From positions 1-48,816 of IMG/VR virus record IMGVR_UViG_3300005613_000098: a stretch of DNA of 48,816 bases; one strand, given 5' to 3'. Position numbers and translations under genes: made by a program. Below are positions 18,878 to 28,307 of the stretch, one piece after another (positions within the stretch are counted from its first letter, which is position 1; the number at the start of each line of letters is the position of its first letter). The notes under the pieces were generated by a model. It saw nothing but the letters and a program-made list of their open reading frames with translations. It ran no database searches and was not told the DNA's origin. The DNA comes from a virus.

Positions 18878-20686
18878 TTAGTATGATCCGAATACGAGTG
18901 TTTGTATTGATGGTGTTACGAGATCGTATTCCGTTGTGATTCCACCATCTGGTTGAACAGGGATATAGAAGAAACTATCTAGAATAACATCAGAGAAAGA
19001 TATACCTGCCGGTATGGTATCTATATTACGAGAGTTCGGGTGTGGGAATATAACCCAATACGAACCGTTATTTGCAAAATCCCCTGCGTCGGCAGTAAGA
19101 CTGATGACATATGCGGCAGAAGCACCCTCTGCCGTCACACCCTGAGACAAATACCACATTGGTCCTGTTGTTCCGGGTTCCCATGTTTCTCCGACGCTCG
19201 ACACATCAAACGCATAAGTAGCACCACCAATTGCAGCAGGCCCGGTACGAGACGCTTCTTCGTAGTATACTTTACCATAATAAATTGCTGGTCTTGGACC
19301 GGTGGAATCATGTGGTGTTGTTCCATTTTCATTAGCAAGATCAGAAGTAACCCCATTGTACCCAAACGGGTATAAGTCAACATCTTTTGATGTGTCTCTA
19401 AGATTTTCTTTGGTATTGAATGTATATGGAGTGTAGTGACCGAGTATCGATATTTCCTTCGCTTCGGCACTTGTTGTTCGACCAAAAGTAATGCCCTGTG
19501 ATTTGCCCTGTACCAATGCACCGAACAGTTTCATGCCAGCAGGATGGATCACATCCAAAATATATTGCTTGTACCGCTCTAGTGCTAGAGACGATCTTAA
19601 CTGGTATGAAAACTCTTGGTAAAAGTAGTTGTCACGAATTTTCTTTACTGAGTTCAGTTTGCCATCGTCGTTGACATAAATGCCTGGATACTGTGATATT
19701 GCACCAACTGTCAATGCGAATGTTGCACCATTCCCCCGGAAAGTGTTTACTGTAAATGTAGGATTGTCGGTATTAAAATAGTTAATACCAGATTCTACAA
19801 GAGAAACACTTTCGATTGCGCCTTTTGTGCTGATCGTATCTACAATCGCCTTTGCACCTTCACCAGAAACACCACCGACTGTAATGGTATCTCCGACTTG
19901 GTACGACGATCCTCCTGTCACCGAATCGATTGTTGTTATTACGGGGTAAACATATGCTTCTTTATCACCAGATGGTAGATTCAATGTAATTAGTTTGTTT
20001 GCTTCAAAGGAACCGTTGATGTTCGACAGAAACAACTCTGCGTGGTGTATTCCACCACGGGAATTTACAATAACATCCTCTACCTTTGCTCTTGCAATCG
20101 CGGAAGAGGATTCGAATTGTGTTACTGTGTTTCCACGAATGTCATGAATGTCGTATTCACTCGACAAAGACACTTTTATTGATCTTGGTAGAAACCATTT
20201 ACCATCTGAGATTGCAAGAATATCCTCTCTTGGATAATAGAACTCAACATAAGAATCGAACAGAATGCGAAACAGAAATTCATATGATTTTTCACTGCCT
20301 TTTGCACGATAGAATTCTTTGATTCTTTTGACAAGACGCTTTCGATCAACTGGTGTTTGTGTTTCTGCATCGATCACAAGATCTTCGGGAAAGCCGTTTA
20401 GAAACTGGTACTTGAAGTAACGGAAAAACTGATCGATTTTAGTGTCATCGATGTCTGTAAGATCCGAAAGAAAGTATCCAACAGAACCCAGATTGTTTTC
20501 TTGCTCAAGCCATTCAAAGTATGCGTTAACAAATGCAACAAATCTCGGATGGTTGCTATCAATAAAATCTGGAAGTTGTTCACGAACCAAAGGAGAAGTG
20601 CGATAATACACTTTGCCTTTGATGGGAAGAATATTTTCAGACGACTGTGTTGCCTGAGTTTTATTGAGAAGGATCAGTAGACTCAT
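18878..20686 (-). CDS. Baseplate wedge protein in gp7 position (602 aa)
   Basis: The N-terminal 180 residues have a conserved layout of T4-like structural proteins: LVREQLPDFIDSNHPRFVAF, then VNAYFEWLEQENNLGSVGYF, FFRYFKYQFLNGFPEDLV, RLVKRIKEFYRAKGSEKSYE and VEFYYPREDILAISDGKW. The later part has a repeat-like region (GGSSYQVGDTITVGGVSG) typical of small beta modules, and a C-terminal domain seen in adhesins. T4 gp7 is 1032 aa; this is shorter. Identity as gp7 rests on position between gp6 and gp8 and on size and structural class, not on detected sequence similarity. It probably forms the wedge core and may carry a fibre-binding extension. Confidence 0.8.
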   Translation of the reverse strand: MSLLILLNKTQATQSSENILPIKGKVYYRTSPLVREQLPDFIDSNHPRFVAFVNAYFEWLEQENNLGSVGYFLSDLTDIDDTKIDQFFRYFKYQFLNGFPEDLVIDAETQTPVDRKRLVKRIKEFYRAKGSEKSYEFLFRILFDSYVEFYYPREDILAISDGKWFLPRSIKVSLSSEYDIHDIRGNTVTQFESSSAIARAKVEDVIVNSRGGIHHAELFLSNINGSFEANKLITLNLPSGDKEAYVYPVITTIDSVTGGSSYQVGDTITVGGVSGEGAKAIVDTISTKGAIESVSLVESGINYFNTDNPTFTVNTFRGNGATFALTVGAISQYPGIYVNDDGKLNSVKKIRDNYFYQEFSYQLRSSLALERYKQYILDVIHPAGMKLFGALVQGKSQGITFGRTTSAEAKEISILGHYTPYTFNTKENLRDTSKDVDLYPFGYNGVTSDLANENGTTPHDSTGPRPAIYYGKVYYEEASRTGPAAIGGATYAFDVSSVGETWEPGTTGPMWYLSQGVTAEGASAAYVISLTADAGDFANNGSYWVIFPHPNSRNIDTIPAGISFSDVILDSFFYIPVQPDGGITTEYDLVTPSIQTLVFGSY

Positions 20687-20687
20687 C

Positions 20688-22550
20688 TCATAGTCCTGTT
20701 ATGATTGAACCGTTTCCTGTGATTCTATTGTTAAGTTGCATGTTTTTTTCTTGGAGCGTTGTTATTGCAACAACTTGCAACGCTTCGCTATCGGTAATAT
20801 CCAAAGTGAGAAGTTGGTTTTCGTTTGCGTAGATATTTTGGTTTTTCGGAAGCACCGTAATTTTGATAACAGATCCTTCGATTGCAACTGGACGGAAGTT
20901 AATCAAAGTTATTCTTCCTTTCTTGTAATCAATGGAACCTGCATTTGAATACACGATCACTCTATTGCCAAATGTGTCTAGTTTGTAGATTCTCAATGCA
21001 CCAGAACCGTCGTCCTCTAAGAATCCACGAAACACCGTGTTGGTATCGTCTTTGTAATCAAACCCCGTAGACGATAATACCGGTGTCTGATACCCGTCGT
21101 TCGGATGGAATACTTCATTGTTGAAGTTCAACGAATAATTGGTTGTTGTGTTTATGGTGGGTGAAAGATACTTTTGAAGTCTTAGTTTAAGTTCAGTACC
21201 AACAACCGAATCGCTGATTTCGTCAACGAGTCCGATCAACTTAGAATAATAAAGATCACCGTCAAATTTTTCAAGGTCTTGATCGACATAGTTTCTGATC
21301 TGAGTGATTGCAAGCGATCGAATTCCATTTGGTGTTTGTGTTGTTCTGCTTTGATCGAAAACAACACGCACATCAAACAGAAGATACAGAGGGTCCGGAT
21401 CTAGTATTTCTGGTACAATCGATACGATACTTCTATTTCGTTTAATGCTTTCTATAATCGATTGCTTGGTAGGAGTATCGAGAGACAGTCCAACCTTTGG
21501 TTTGAGTGCGATAAAAACTTTTCCATACTCTGGCGGATCTTTGTCTTGACCGTCCCATACGATTGCTGTTTCGATGTCTGGAAAGTCGCGTATCACCATT
21601 GTTGCGAAGTCGTTTTGTGTTACTGCTCTATCTTGTGCTTGATAGTTTCTCGGGGCATTGTATTTGATTGAGCGAATAGACTCTGGTGAAGATCCACCGG
21701 CAGATGCTGCAACGGTTTGAACAACAAATCCCTCCAGAGAAAAAGATCTTCTTAGGGTTGTGTCATTTCTTCCGATACCATTTGCGTCGGGGTTTCGTGT
21801 GATTACAAATTGACATATAATAACATTCCTGTCAGCAGGCTTTGCACCAACAATATTATCACCAAAGTATATCTCGAACCTTCCGTTGTCTGTTTCCTGA
21901 AGATGATATACTTTATCAGTGTTTTTAATTTCGTTGAGGTTTGATGCAAGTTGCCACTTGGTGCTAAACCCTGTGCTGTCGGTAATCGAATTTGTTACAC
22001 GAACTGTAAGTGTCGAAGTGTCTGTGTTTTCCGGAAGAATAAATTTTTGGTTTCGGTTGTTATTATTTACGACAAAGGAAAGCGTAGAAAATTCTCCTTC
22101 GTAAATTTTAACATTTTCTGCCACATGTTGAGACCCCGAAAGTTTACTTGTAATATTTTCTTTAGTTACAAAAGTATACGATTCACCAGAAACGCTTGCA
22201 GTAAACGCTCTACCTGCTTCTAGAGAAAACGAACTATTATTTGTAATATTTACAATTGCGTACGGAGAACGAATCGAGTTGGGTGTGTAGCCAAGATGTT
22301 TTGCAATTGACACCACCGAGTCTCGTTTAATTGCGGTGTCCAAAAACATTTCATTTGCTACCATATTAGCATAAAACGATTGGTAGTGTGTGTTGTAAGC
22401 AAGAACATCGAGAAGGTAATTAAGTCCCGAACCTTCAAAGTTATAATCTTTGAATAATTCTTGACCTTGAAGATAAGACTTTAGACTCGCCTTTATGCTG
22501 TCAAAATCCAACTCAGACACTTGTAGATTTTTGTTGAGTTCTTCTGCCAT
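20688..22550 (-). CDS. gp6: Baseplate wedge protein gp6
   Basis: Recognised as the gp6 family (baseplate J-like). It begins MAEELNKNLQVSELDFDSIK and has YLQGQELFKDYNFEGSGLNY, LLDVLAYNTHYQSFYANMVA, NEMFLDTAIKRDSVVSIAKH and LGYTPNSIRSPYA, all typical of T4-like gp6. The central part has APRNYQAQDRAVTQNDFATM, the conserved loop of baseplate J-like proteins. Length 620 aa is close to T4 gp6 (660 aa). gp6 dimers form the inner ring joining the wedges of the baseplate. The start overlaps the gp25 stop by one base (TAATG), as expected for the coupled gp25-gp6 pair. Confidence 0.95.
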   Translation of the reverse strand: MAEELNKNLQVSELDFDSIKASLKSYLQGQELFKDYNFEGSGLNYLLDVLAYNTHYQSFYANMVANEMFLDTAIKRDSVVSIAKHLGYTPNSIRSPYAIVNITNNSSFSLEAGRAFTASVSGESYTFVTKENITSKLSGSQHVAENVKIYEGEFSTLSFVVNNNNRNQKFILPENTDTSTLTVRVTNSITDSTGFSTKWQLASNLNEIKNTDKVYHLQETDNGRFEIYFGDNIVGAKPADRNVIICQFVITRNPDANGIGRNDTTLRRSFSLEGFVVQTVAASAGGSSPESIRSIKYNAPRNYQAQDRAVTQNDFATMVIRDFPDIETAIVWDGQDKDPPEYGKVFIALKPKVGLSLDTPTKQSIIESIKRNRSIVSIVPEILDPDPLYLLFDVRVVFDQSRTTQTPNGIRSLAITQIRNYVDQDLEKFDGDLYYSKLIGLVDEISDSVVGTELKLRLQKYLSPTINTTTNYSLNFNNEVFHPNDGYQTPVLSSTGFDYKDDTNTVFRGFLEDDGSGALRIYKLDTFGNRVIVYSNAGSIDYKKGRITLINFRPVAIEGSVIKITVLPKNQNIYANENQLLTLDITDSEALQVVAITTLQEKNMQLNNRITGNGSIITGL

Positions 22551-22939
22551 TATCGTATTCTTTCTAGCGGGAATGTGAGGTTTGTTGTTGTATTAAATCC
22601 TGTTACCTGAAACAAAATGCCAACTTCAAGGGCGTTTATATCCGGTGATGAAATAATATTTACGGAGCGAAGACGAACTCTAGGTTCATAGTCACGAATC
22701 ATTCTTTCGATGTTGTTGCGAAGACGAATTGCTATAACCGGATTGTAATTCTCAAACAATAAAGTGGTAACATCAGAAGCGATTTCTGGATGAAACGGTT
22801 TTTCAAATACATTTGTTAAAATGAGATTTCGTATTGATCTCTTGACTGCTTCTTCGTCATACTTGAGAACAACATCCTTTGTGACTGGATGTGGCATAAA
22901 GTCAAGGTCAAGATCGACATATCTTTTTTGCTTGTTCAA
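22550..22939 (-). CDS. gp25: Baseplate wedge protein gp25
   Basis: Recognised as gp25: DLDFMPHPVTKDVVLKYDEE, AVKRSIRNLILTNVFEKPFH, PEIASDVTTLLFENYNPV and RNNIERMIRDYEPRVRL, with the EPR motif shared by gp25/lysozyme-like baseplate proteins. It initiates sheath polymerisation and is part of the inner wedge. The start is uncertain. No ATG fits. A TTG at 22939-22937, two bases after the PAAR stop, gives 129 aa (T4 gp25 is 132 aa) and a homologue-like N-terminus; a GTG at 22990 would overlap PAAR by 49 nt. TTG is preferred, although no good Shine-Dalgarno is visible for it. Confidence 0.9.
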   Translation of the reverse strand: MNKQKRYVDLDLDFMPHPVTKDVVLKYDEEAVKRSIRNLILTNVFEKPFHPEIASDVTTLLFENYNPVIAIRLRNNIERMIRDYEPRVRLRSVNIISSPDINALEVGILFQVTGFNTTTNLTFPLERIR

Positions 22940-22941
22940 GA

Positions 22942-23247
22942 TCAGTCTGCCCAAACGGTAGGTGAGTGAGTATTGCAACGAGAACCACACGCGATTGGAT
23001 CGCCTTTACGGGCAATCGATAAACCATTTGCAAAGACAGTCGGAGAACCGGAAACAGTAAAGGAAGTATGTCCTCTTTTGTTCGAGCAACCATGCTCTGC
23101 CCAAGTATCAGACTTACGGTGTACCGCGATACCGTCAGCAAACACATCTGGCGATGCAGAGGTATTTTGTCTTGGTGGGAAACATTCGTGTCCCGTACAG
23201 ATATCGCCTTTTCTTACTACTTGTGGCATATAGTATGTATACGACAT
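22942..23247 (-). CDS. PAAR-repeat spike tip protein (101 aa)
   Basis: Small protein with the PAAR layout: MPQVVRKGDICTGHECFPPR, then SPDVFADGIAVHRKSDTWAE, SGSPTVFANGLSIARKGDPI and a final ACGSRCNTHSPTVWAD. The repeated S-P-x-V-F-A-(D/N)-G-(I/L)-x-(V/I) units and the conserved His/Cys residues (CTGHECF, HGCSNKRGH, CGSRCNTH) fit a metal-binding conical tip. PAAR proteins sharpen the central spike (gp5 in T4) and close the beta-helix end. It lies between the large structural gene and gp25, and starts right after the stop of the former. The cysteine content is higher than usual for PAAR proteins. Confidence 0.93.
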   Translation of the reverse strand: MSYTYYMPQVVRKGDICTGHECFPPRQNTSASPDVFADGIAVHRKSDTWAEHGCSNKRGHTSFTVSGSPTVFANGLSIARKGDPIACGSRCNTHSPTVWAD

Positions 23248-25332
23248 TTACCTGACAAGCACCCATTCATTTGTGCCTCTTTTTCGTAAATATACTTCCT
23301 CGAATTGAATAACTGTCCCTGTGTCCACTCCTGTTTTTCTTATAACCACTTTAATGTCTCCGGGTGCAATTAAAACACTTGATGCGTTTCTGTTGTAAAC
23401 ATGTATTGTAGTTCCAATATCAAACGCGACAACTGCATTTTCTGGAACAGATAATGTCGCACCACCAGATGCGTTAAATGTCACTACTTTGTACGCATCA
23501 GATATATCCAGAGTATACGAAGAGGTTTTTGTGGTTGTTTCTAGTAATCTTAAATCTGTCGGACCAGTTGGACCTTGTTCACCAGTTGGACCAGTTGGAC
23601 CAGTTGGTCCTTCAGTCCCAACACCGGGATCACCACCACCACCACCAACACCACCAGCAGCACGGGAAAACCCTGCTGGTAAAAACTTTGCATCATCAAC
23701 ACTCGATAGATTCGTTGCACCACCACGAATAATCAGATCACCGAGAAATACCGCATTTTCTTTTGTTATTTGTGCTTCTGCAAATGATTCGGTTACAATT
23801 CCGTCGATGGCGTCTGACTTTGAATTGTATTGTGCGACACCATAATAGCAGATCACATCATTTGGAGTATTCGAAAACATAAACAGACGCTGAATCGTCC
23901 ACTGATTATTATTTACTGTCTGAAGAGTACCCGTGTTGTTATCGTATTTGGTTGGATCGATAAACTCATAGAAAGTACCATTGTTGGTGTCAAATGTATA
24001 ACCACCTGATCCGTCTCTAGATAACCTGCAAAACGAAACACCAGTAACCGCAGATAATACCACATTATCGGGATCAAACTGATTTGTTGCGTAATTGCCT
24101 CCGACAACAAGTGCCTCACCAGATGATCTGTCGAATTTTAGATTTGAGTCGTTTGGAGTCAGACGAAGACCAGACTTCTTCATCGGTCCAAACATGTTAA
24201 ACAATTCGGTTACTTTTTCTGCGTAATGATAACCGACGCTTTGTTTGTTTGTTGCAAGAGTAATTGTTGCATTGTCGATGTGACAAATAGTACCAATGAT
24301 TATTTTTGTTTGATAATCTAATTCCGTAAATGGTGTTGTCAATTGGATCAGATCACCGGTATCATCTATGTAAAGATAAGTAAAGTTGTCGGATGCAATA
24401 AAATCCAGCGTCACTCCCTCAAAGTCACTCCATGAAATATATTCACGATCAAAAGAAGCACCGGATGAATTGGCGGTATAGGTAATAACATGACCAATAC
24501 CAGCAGACACATCAAATGTTGTTCCACCGACTTCTGCCGTAATGACACCACCGTAGAGAATTCCGGTTGTTTCTTGTAGGTCCACATTACCATTCGTCCA
24601 CTCGGATGCAACTGGGTCCCATATTAGAACCTCACCCTTTTCTGGGTTCATGTTTGTGTTTACATCTTCAAGTTCCCACAGATTGATTTCGTCAACAGAA
24701 ATACGAATGAAGTCTCGTCGTTCGTTATCTGTGTCGATGCGAATGTTTGAACCGGATACGAATGTAACTACCTTTTCATCGTACAGAATACCGTTTGAGT
24801 TGATCTGCTGTATCGTGGAACCGGTGATTTCTGTGACATTTCTCGGTCCAGATGTCGGCAAGTCCACAATTTCTTGCGATACCTTACCATCGATGGTTGA
24901 TACCTTCGTGGTGGTTTTGATTTGACCACTTTTGTTTGTAAGTGTCGTATGATAGTCGCCAGATATTTTCGATTCGCTGGAGTTTCGAGTGAACACATCA
25001 CCCGCTACCTTCGTCTTCTTCTTTTCAACCTGCGGAAAGTTGATGATCTGAAATGAAACAGGCGTTTGAATGACACTTGGAAGAATTGATGATGCTGGTT
25101 TTCTTTGTGACACAGGAATCTGGTGTTCTTGTGCGACATGATCGCCATTGAACACTACACCGTTTCCGGGGTTTCCTAAACCAAGTGGACGAAAGTATCG
25201 TCTACCTGCAAGATAGATTGGTTCTGCTTCGTTACGAGGACTTGCTTCAAACGCAGCACGGCTGCTGCTGTAAAGAGGATACCAGCCTTCGACAGAATAT
25301 GGACCGTAATCGTTGGTGTTTCGTGTTGTCAT
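23248..25332 (-). CDS. Large structural protein with collagen-like linker (694 aa)
   Basis: It has an N-terminal module with GPYSVEGWYPLYSSSRAAFE, RRYFRPLGLGNPGNGVVFNG and a nearby HVAQEHQIP. A central beta-rich region follows (residues about 200-560). A glycine-rich patch and a short collagen-like linker ([20 protein letters not shown]) lie near residues 585-605, then a C-terminal beta domain of about 90 residues (SSYTLDISDAYKVVTFNASG to NEWVLVR), a type common at phage fibre ends. Its position directly downstream of the Cys-rich gene and upstream of PAAR suggests a baseplate-hub-associated fibre. The ATG overlaps the stop of the Cys-rich gene (ATGA). Confidence 0.82.
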   Translation of the reverse strand: MTTRNTNDYGPYSVEGWYPLYSSSRAAFEASPRNEAEPIYLAGRRYFRPLGLGNPGNGVVFNGDHVAQEHQIPVSQRKPASSILPSVIQTPVSFQIINFPQVEKKKTKVAGDVFTRNSSESKISGDYHTTLTNKSGQIKTTTKVSTIDGKVSQEIVDLPTSGPRNVTEITGSTIQQINSNGILYDEKVVTFVSGSNIRIDTDNERRDFIRISVDEINLWELEDVNTNMNPEKGEVLIWDPVASEWTNGNVDLQETTGILYGGVITAEVGGTTFDVSAGIGHVITYTANSSGASFDREYISWSDFEGVTLDFIASDNFTYLYIDDTGDLIQLTTPFTELDYQTKIIIGTICHIDNATITLATNKQSVGYHYAEKVTELFNMFGPMKKSGLRLTPNDSNLKFDRSSGEALVVGGNYATNQFDPDNVVLSAVTGVSFCRLSRDGSGGYTFDTNNGTFYEFIDPTKYDNNTGTLQTVNNNQWTIQRLFMFSNTPNDVICYYGVAQYNSKSDAIDGIVTESFAEAQITKENAVFLGDLIIRGGATNLSSVDDAKFLPAGFSRAAGGVGGGGGDPGVGTEGPTGPTGPTGEQGPTGPTDLRLLETTTKTSSYTLDISDAYKVVTFNASGGATLSVPENAVVAFDIGTTIHVYNRNASSVLIAPGDIKVVIRKTGVDTGTVIQFEEVYLRKRGTNEWVLVR

Positions 25333-28298
25333 GGACCACCTCCAAATCCGGATGGATCACACCCGCCGCATTTGGTGTTGTCGCATATACCACCAACGTT
25401 ACAATTGCAACTTACTCCGTCGAAGCAACAACCAATGGCGTTTTCATCACAGCACACACCCCCACAACATATTCCACTTTCACAGCAGCTCCCGTTGCAG
25501 CAACACCCCGACGCACAGCATTCTCCATTGCAACATGCTTCGCCTTCACCACAAATATTTCCACCACAACAATCACCTATGTCAACACAAACATAATCAC
25601 CATCTGCGTTGGTGCAGCATTCCTTGTCCAGTGGACAACATGGTCCATCAGGTCCACAGCATTCTCGATTTTCTGGACAGCACACACCACCACAACATAC
25701 ATCGCTAGCGTTTGGACAACACTCGCCGTTGCAGCAAATGTTTTCGCAGCAATCGTCTCCAATATTGTTGCAGCATTCGCAGCAAGTGCCATCACAGCAC
25801 AACGGCTTGTTTGGATCTATGCAGTCACGACTTGTAGCACATTCTGGACAATCTTCGTTGATTGGTGCTGGTTTTCCATCACAGCATCTTTCCGTAAGTG
25901 GATCGATGCACTCGCATGGTTCACCAGCATTATTACCGTTTGGATCTGGACAGCAACATTCCAAATCAGGACCGCAACATGTACCAATTCCTGTAGTTTC
26001 GTTTGTGCAGCACTTAAAGTCTAGAGGGCAGCAACCAAAACCATTGTTGCAATCTACGCTTCCAACAGGACAACCACACTCACAATCCTCTAGAATAGGT
26101 TCGTAACCTCGACATCTATTAGGTCCGAATGGACAGTCGGCAAAATAGTTTCCATAGCATCCAATGGTATTGTTTAGACCACACAGTATATTTATTATGG
26201 AGGGGTTAAACGGATCTTGAGGATTCGTGCATGTGCTTTCGATAACACTGCCTTCTTGGCATTGACAGCAAACATGAGGACAACAACCAAACCCATCACA
26301 GCAAGAACTTCCTACCTCACAGCATGTTGGTTTTCCGTCAGGTAAAACACAGCAATTCTGTCCATCGGGACAACACACATAAGTCTCAGCGAACTCTCCC
26401 TCGCCCGGACATGCCTGTTCGGTACAGCATACAGAATAGTTTTCGAGCCAATGCTGATAGCATTCCCCCGGACAACACCCGTCAGTGTTATTTACGAGAA
26501 TGTTACATCGCAACCCATCTTCTACGCTCGTCAGACAAGACACACCAGAGTCGTGGTCGTGGTATCTCGGCTTTTCGCACTTTTGACAAGTAATGTTTGG
26601 ATTATTGGGACAGCCCGGAAGATCATCGCAATCGCAATCTTCAGGTAATGCACAGACACCATTGCAGCATATTTCGCCTTCAGCACAGCAATTGCCTCCA
26701 CAGCACTCTGTCGGACAACATTCACCACCACAACACGGTGTCGAACAGCAAATATCGTTGCAGCATTCAGAGCCTTCTATTGGGCAACAGCCAGTTCCAC
26801 AGCAGATAGTTCCTTCTGGACAGCACAGAGGATTGCCTTCTGCATCTGTGCAACAAGTGTCATCTTCATTTGGACAACATAAACCATCACAGCATTTTGC
26901 AGACGCACAGCATTTATTGTCGCAGCAACTAGAACCGGCAGGACAACAGGGATTTGTTGGATCGTTGGTGCAGCATGATCTTCCGTTCGGACAACAACTA
27001 CTAGAGTTTGCAGGACATTCAAATGTGCCTTCTGGACAGTCGGAAGGTTCAAAACAAGGAGGACATGTGCCATCGGGACATGGTTGAACACAGTCTGATC
27101 CGCAGCACACCAAACCTGGCGGACAGTCTCCGGTATTATTACAACCACCAACACCAGCACAGTTTACACCTTCGCCAGTTTCTGAGTTAAAACAGATAGA
27201 ACCATCCCCGTTGTAATCACCACCGAAGAAACCACATTGACTTGCCGATACCGAAATGCAATAATCACCGACGCAGCACGCACCGGTTGGTTCGGGATCG
27301 TCACCACAATCGCAGTTTTGACCCGGAGGACCAGGAGGACCAGGCAAACCAGGCGCGCCAGGAGGACCAGGAGGTCCAGCAGGACCAGTTACCGCATCGG
27401 CAAAATCTTCTGGACAACCAGCACCTGCAAGTTCAACTCTTTCAAAATATTCTGCTACTTCGTCGTCCGGTGTACCGTCTTTGATCTGCTTTAGAACATT
27501 TTGTAGATCGGATGTACCGAAGACATTGTTCACCACATCCGAAATGAAAGGATCGGACAACACATCGCTTGCAAGTTTCAATCCGCTTGAATACTTTGAA
27601 AGAAAACTAATCGCTTCACAATAACACAACTCGTCTTTTGGAATGATCTGTTGTAGATCATTGACAATTCCCGGCAGAAAATCTTCGTTCATGCAAGAGC
27701 ATAGTTGTGGGTTATTTTTCACTCTACTGGCAAGTCCAGCGACACCCGAAGTTTTTGTAAATCCTTGACAGATGCCGGTGCTTGGTTGACATCCAGTAGA
27801 ATTGCATATTCTTGTGTAAACATCGGTGCATTCACCGGCAACACTACAAAATACACACGATATCTTTTCGGTGTTTTTGCCTGTTATTGTCTTGAGTGAT
27901 TTGGTGTATTCTGACGCAGCAGAGAATCTTTGAAAAAACTCGTCGATGGTTTCGGGATTTGCTCCCGTGATTCTGTCTGTATGAATGTCGATCAAATCCA
28001 ACTCATACATGATATCGTTGAGTAGAGAAATCGCTTCGATTGTGCATTGTAACGGAATACCAGCACAGGAGAAACAACCAGGCACTTCATTCGGTGTCCC
28101 AGCAGAAATACCATCACGCAATTCCTCAAACTCCGAAATTTGATGAGACACACAACGTTTTGCGGCATCAATCAGATTGCGAGCAGGATTTTTGAGTGCC
28201 TTTCCCTCCAACACAACAAACGCAGCACGTCGCTCTGCGTTTGAAATCGTATTTTCTGGTATGTTGACTGTTGTTGGATCAAAAGGTATCTTCGTCAC
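25329..28298 (-). CDS. Giant cysteine-rich protein with collagen segment and granulin-like CC repeats (989 aa)
   Basis: Residues 1-300 are an ordinary mixed helical domain with about 16 cysteines (for example residues 75-85, 148-177, 225-227). Residues 305-327 are a collagen-like GPA-GPP-GPP-GAP-GLP-GPP-GPP run. Residues 331-989 hold about 150 cysteines by hand count (roughly one in four), largely as CC pairs in short units such as CCPAGSSCCDNKCC, CCGGECC and CCNGECC. This resembles granulin-like or other disulfide-rich modules but does not fit the canonical granulin spacing. No signal peptide or membrane segment is visible. It lies between a small protein after gp5 and the structural gene before PAAR, so a baseplate-hub virion component is likely. 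Function unknown. Confidence 0.88.
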   Translation of the reverse strand: MTKIPFDPTTVNIPENTISNAERRAAFVVLEGKALKNPARNLIDAAKRCVSHQISEFEELRDGISAGTPNEVPGCFSCAGIPLQCTIEAISLLNDIMYELDLIDIHTDRITGANPETIDEFFQRFSAASEYTKSLKTITGKNTEKISCVFCSVAGECTDVYTRICNSTGCQPSTGICQGFTKTSGVAGLASRVKNNPQLCSCMNEDFLPGIVNDLQQIIPKDELCYCEAISFLSKYSSGLKLASDVLSDPFISDVVNNVFGTSDLQNVLKQIKDGTPDDEVAEYFERVELAGAGCPEDFADAVTGPAGPPGPPGAPGLPGPPGPPGQNCDCGDDPEPTGACCVGDYCISVSASQCGFFGGDYNGDGSICFNSETGEGVNCAGVGGCNNTGDCPPGLVCCGSDCVQPCPDGTCPPCFEPSDCPEGTFECPANSSSCCPNGRSCCTNDPTNPCCPAGSSCCDNKCCASAKCCDGLCCPNEDDTCCTDAEGNPLCCPEGTICCGTGCCPIEGSECCNDICCSTPCCGGECCPTECCGGNCCAEGEICCNGVCALPEDCDCDDLPGCPNNPNITCQKCEKPRYHDHDSGVSCLTSVEDGLRCNILVNNTDGCCPGECYQHWLENYSVCCTEQACPGEGEFAETYVCCPDGQNCCVLPDGKPTCCEVGSSCCDGFGCCPHVCCQCQEGSVIESTCTNPQDPFNPSIINILCGLNNTIGCYGNYFADCPFGPNRCRGYEPILEDCECGCPVGSVDCNNGFGCCPLDFKCCTNETTGIGTCCGPDLECCCPDPNGNNAGEPCECIDPLTERCCDGKPAPINEDCPECATSRDCIDPNKPLCCDGTCCECCNNIGDDCCENICCNGECCPNASDVCCGGVCCPENRECCGPDGPCCPLDKECCTNADGDYVCVDIGDCCGGNICGEGEACCNGECCASGCCCNGSCCESGICCGGVCCDENAIGCCFDGVSCNCNVGGICDNTKCGGCDPSGFGGGP
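26189..26196 (-). promoter_or_regulatory. NATAAATA octamer inside the Cys-rich gene
   Basis: The minus strand reads AATAAATA. It lies inside the cysteine-rich coding region, about 860 nt upstream of the next gene, so it is weaker support for a promoter than the other copies. Confidence 0.2.
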
Positions 28299-28307
28299 GA
28301 ATTATCC

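Noticed and set aside
25185-26106. Long open frames on the plus strand opposite the Cys-rich gene (279 and 165 codons).
   Set aside because: They are antisense to a gene with strong composition bias (TGC/TGT codons), which keeps the other strand free of stops. They have no sensible domain and no ribosome site, and they lie against the operon direction.
25329-28298. Eukaryotic contamination as the source of the Cys-rich/collagen sequence.
   Set aside because: The gene is intact without introns, tightly coupled to phage genes on both sides (ATGA overlap and 9-nt gap), and its N-terminal 300 residues are ordinary phage-like protein.
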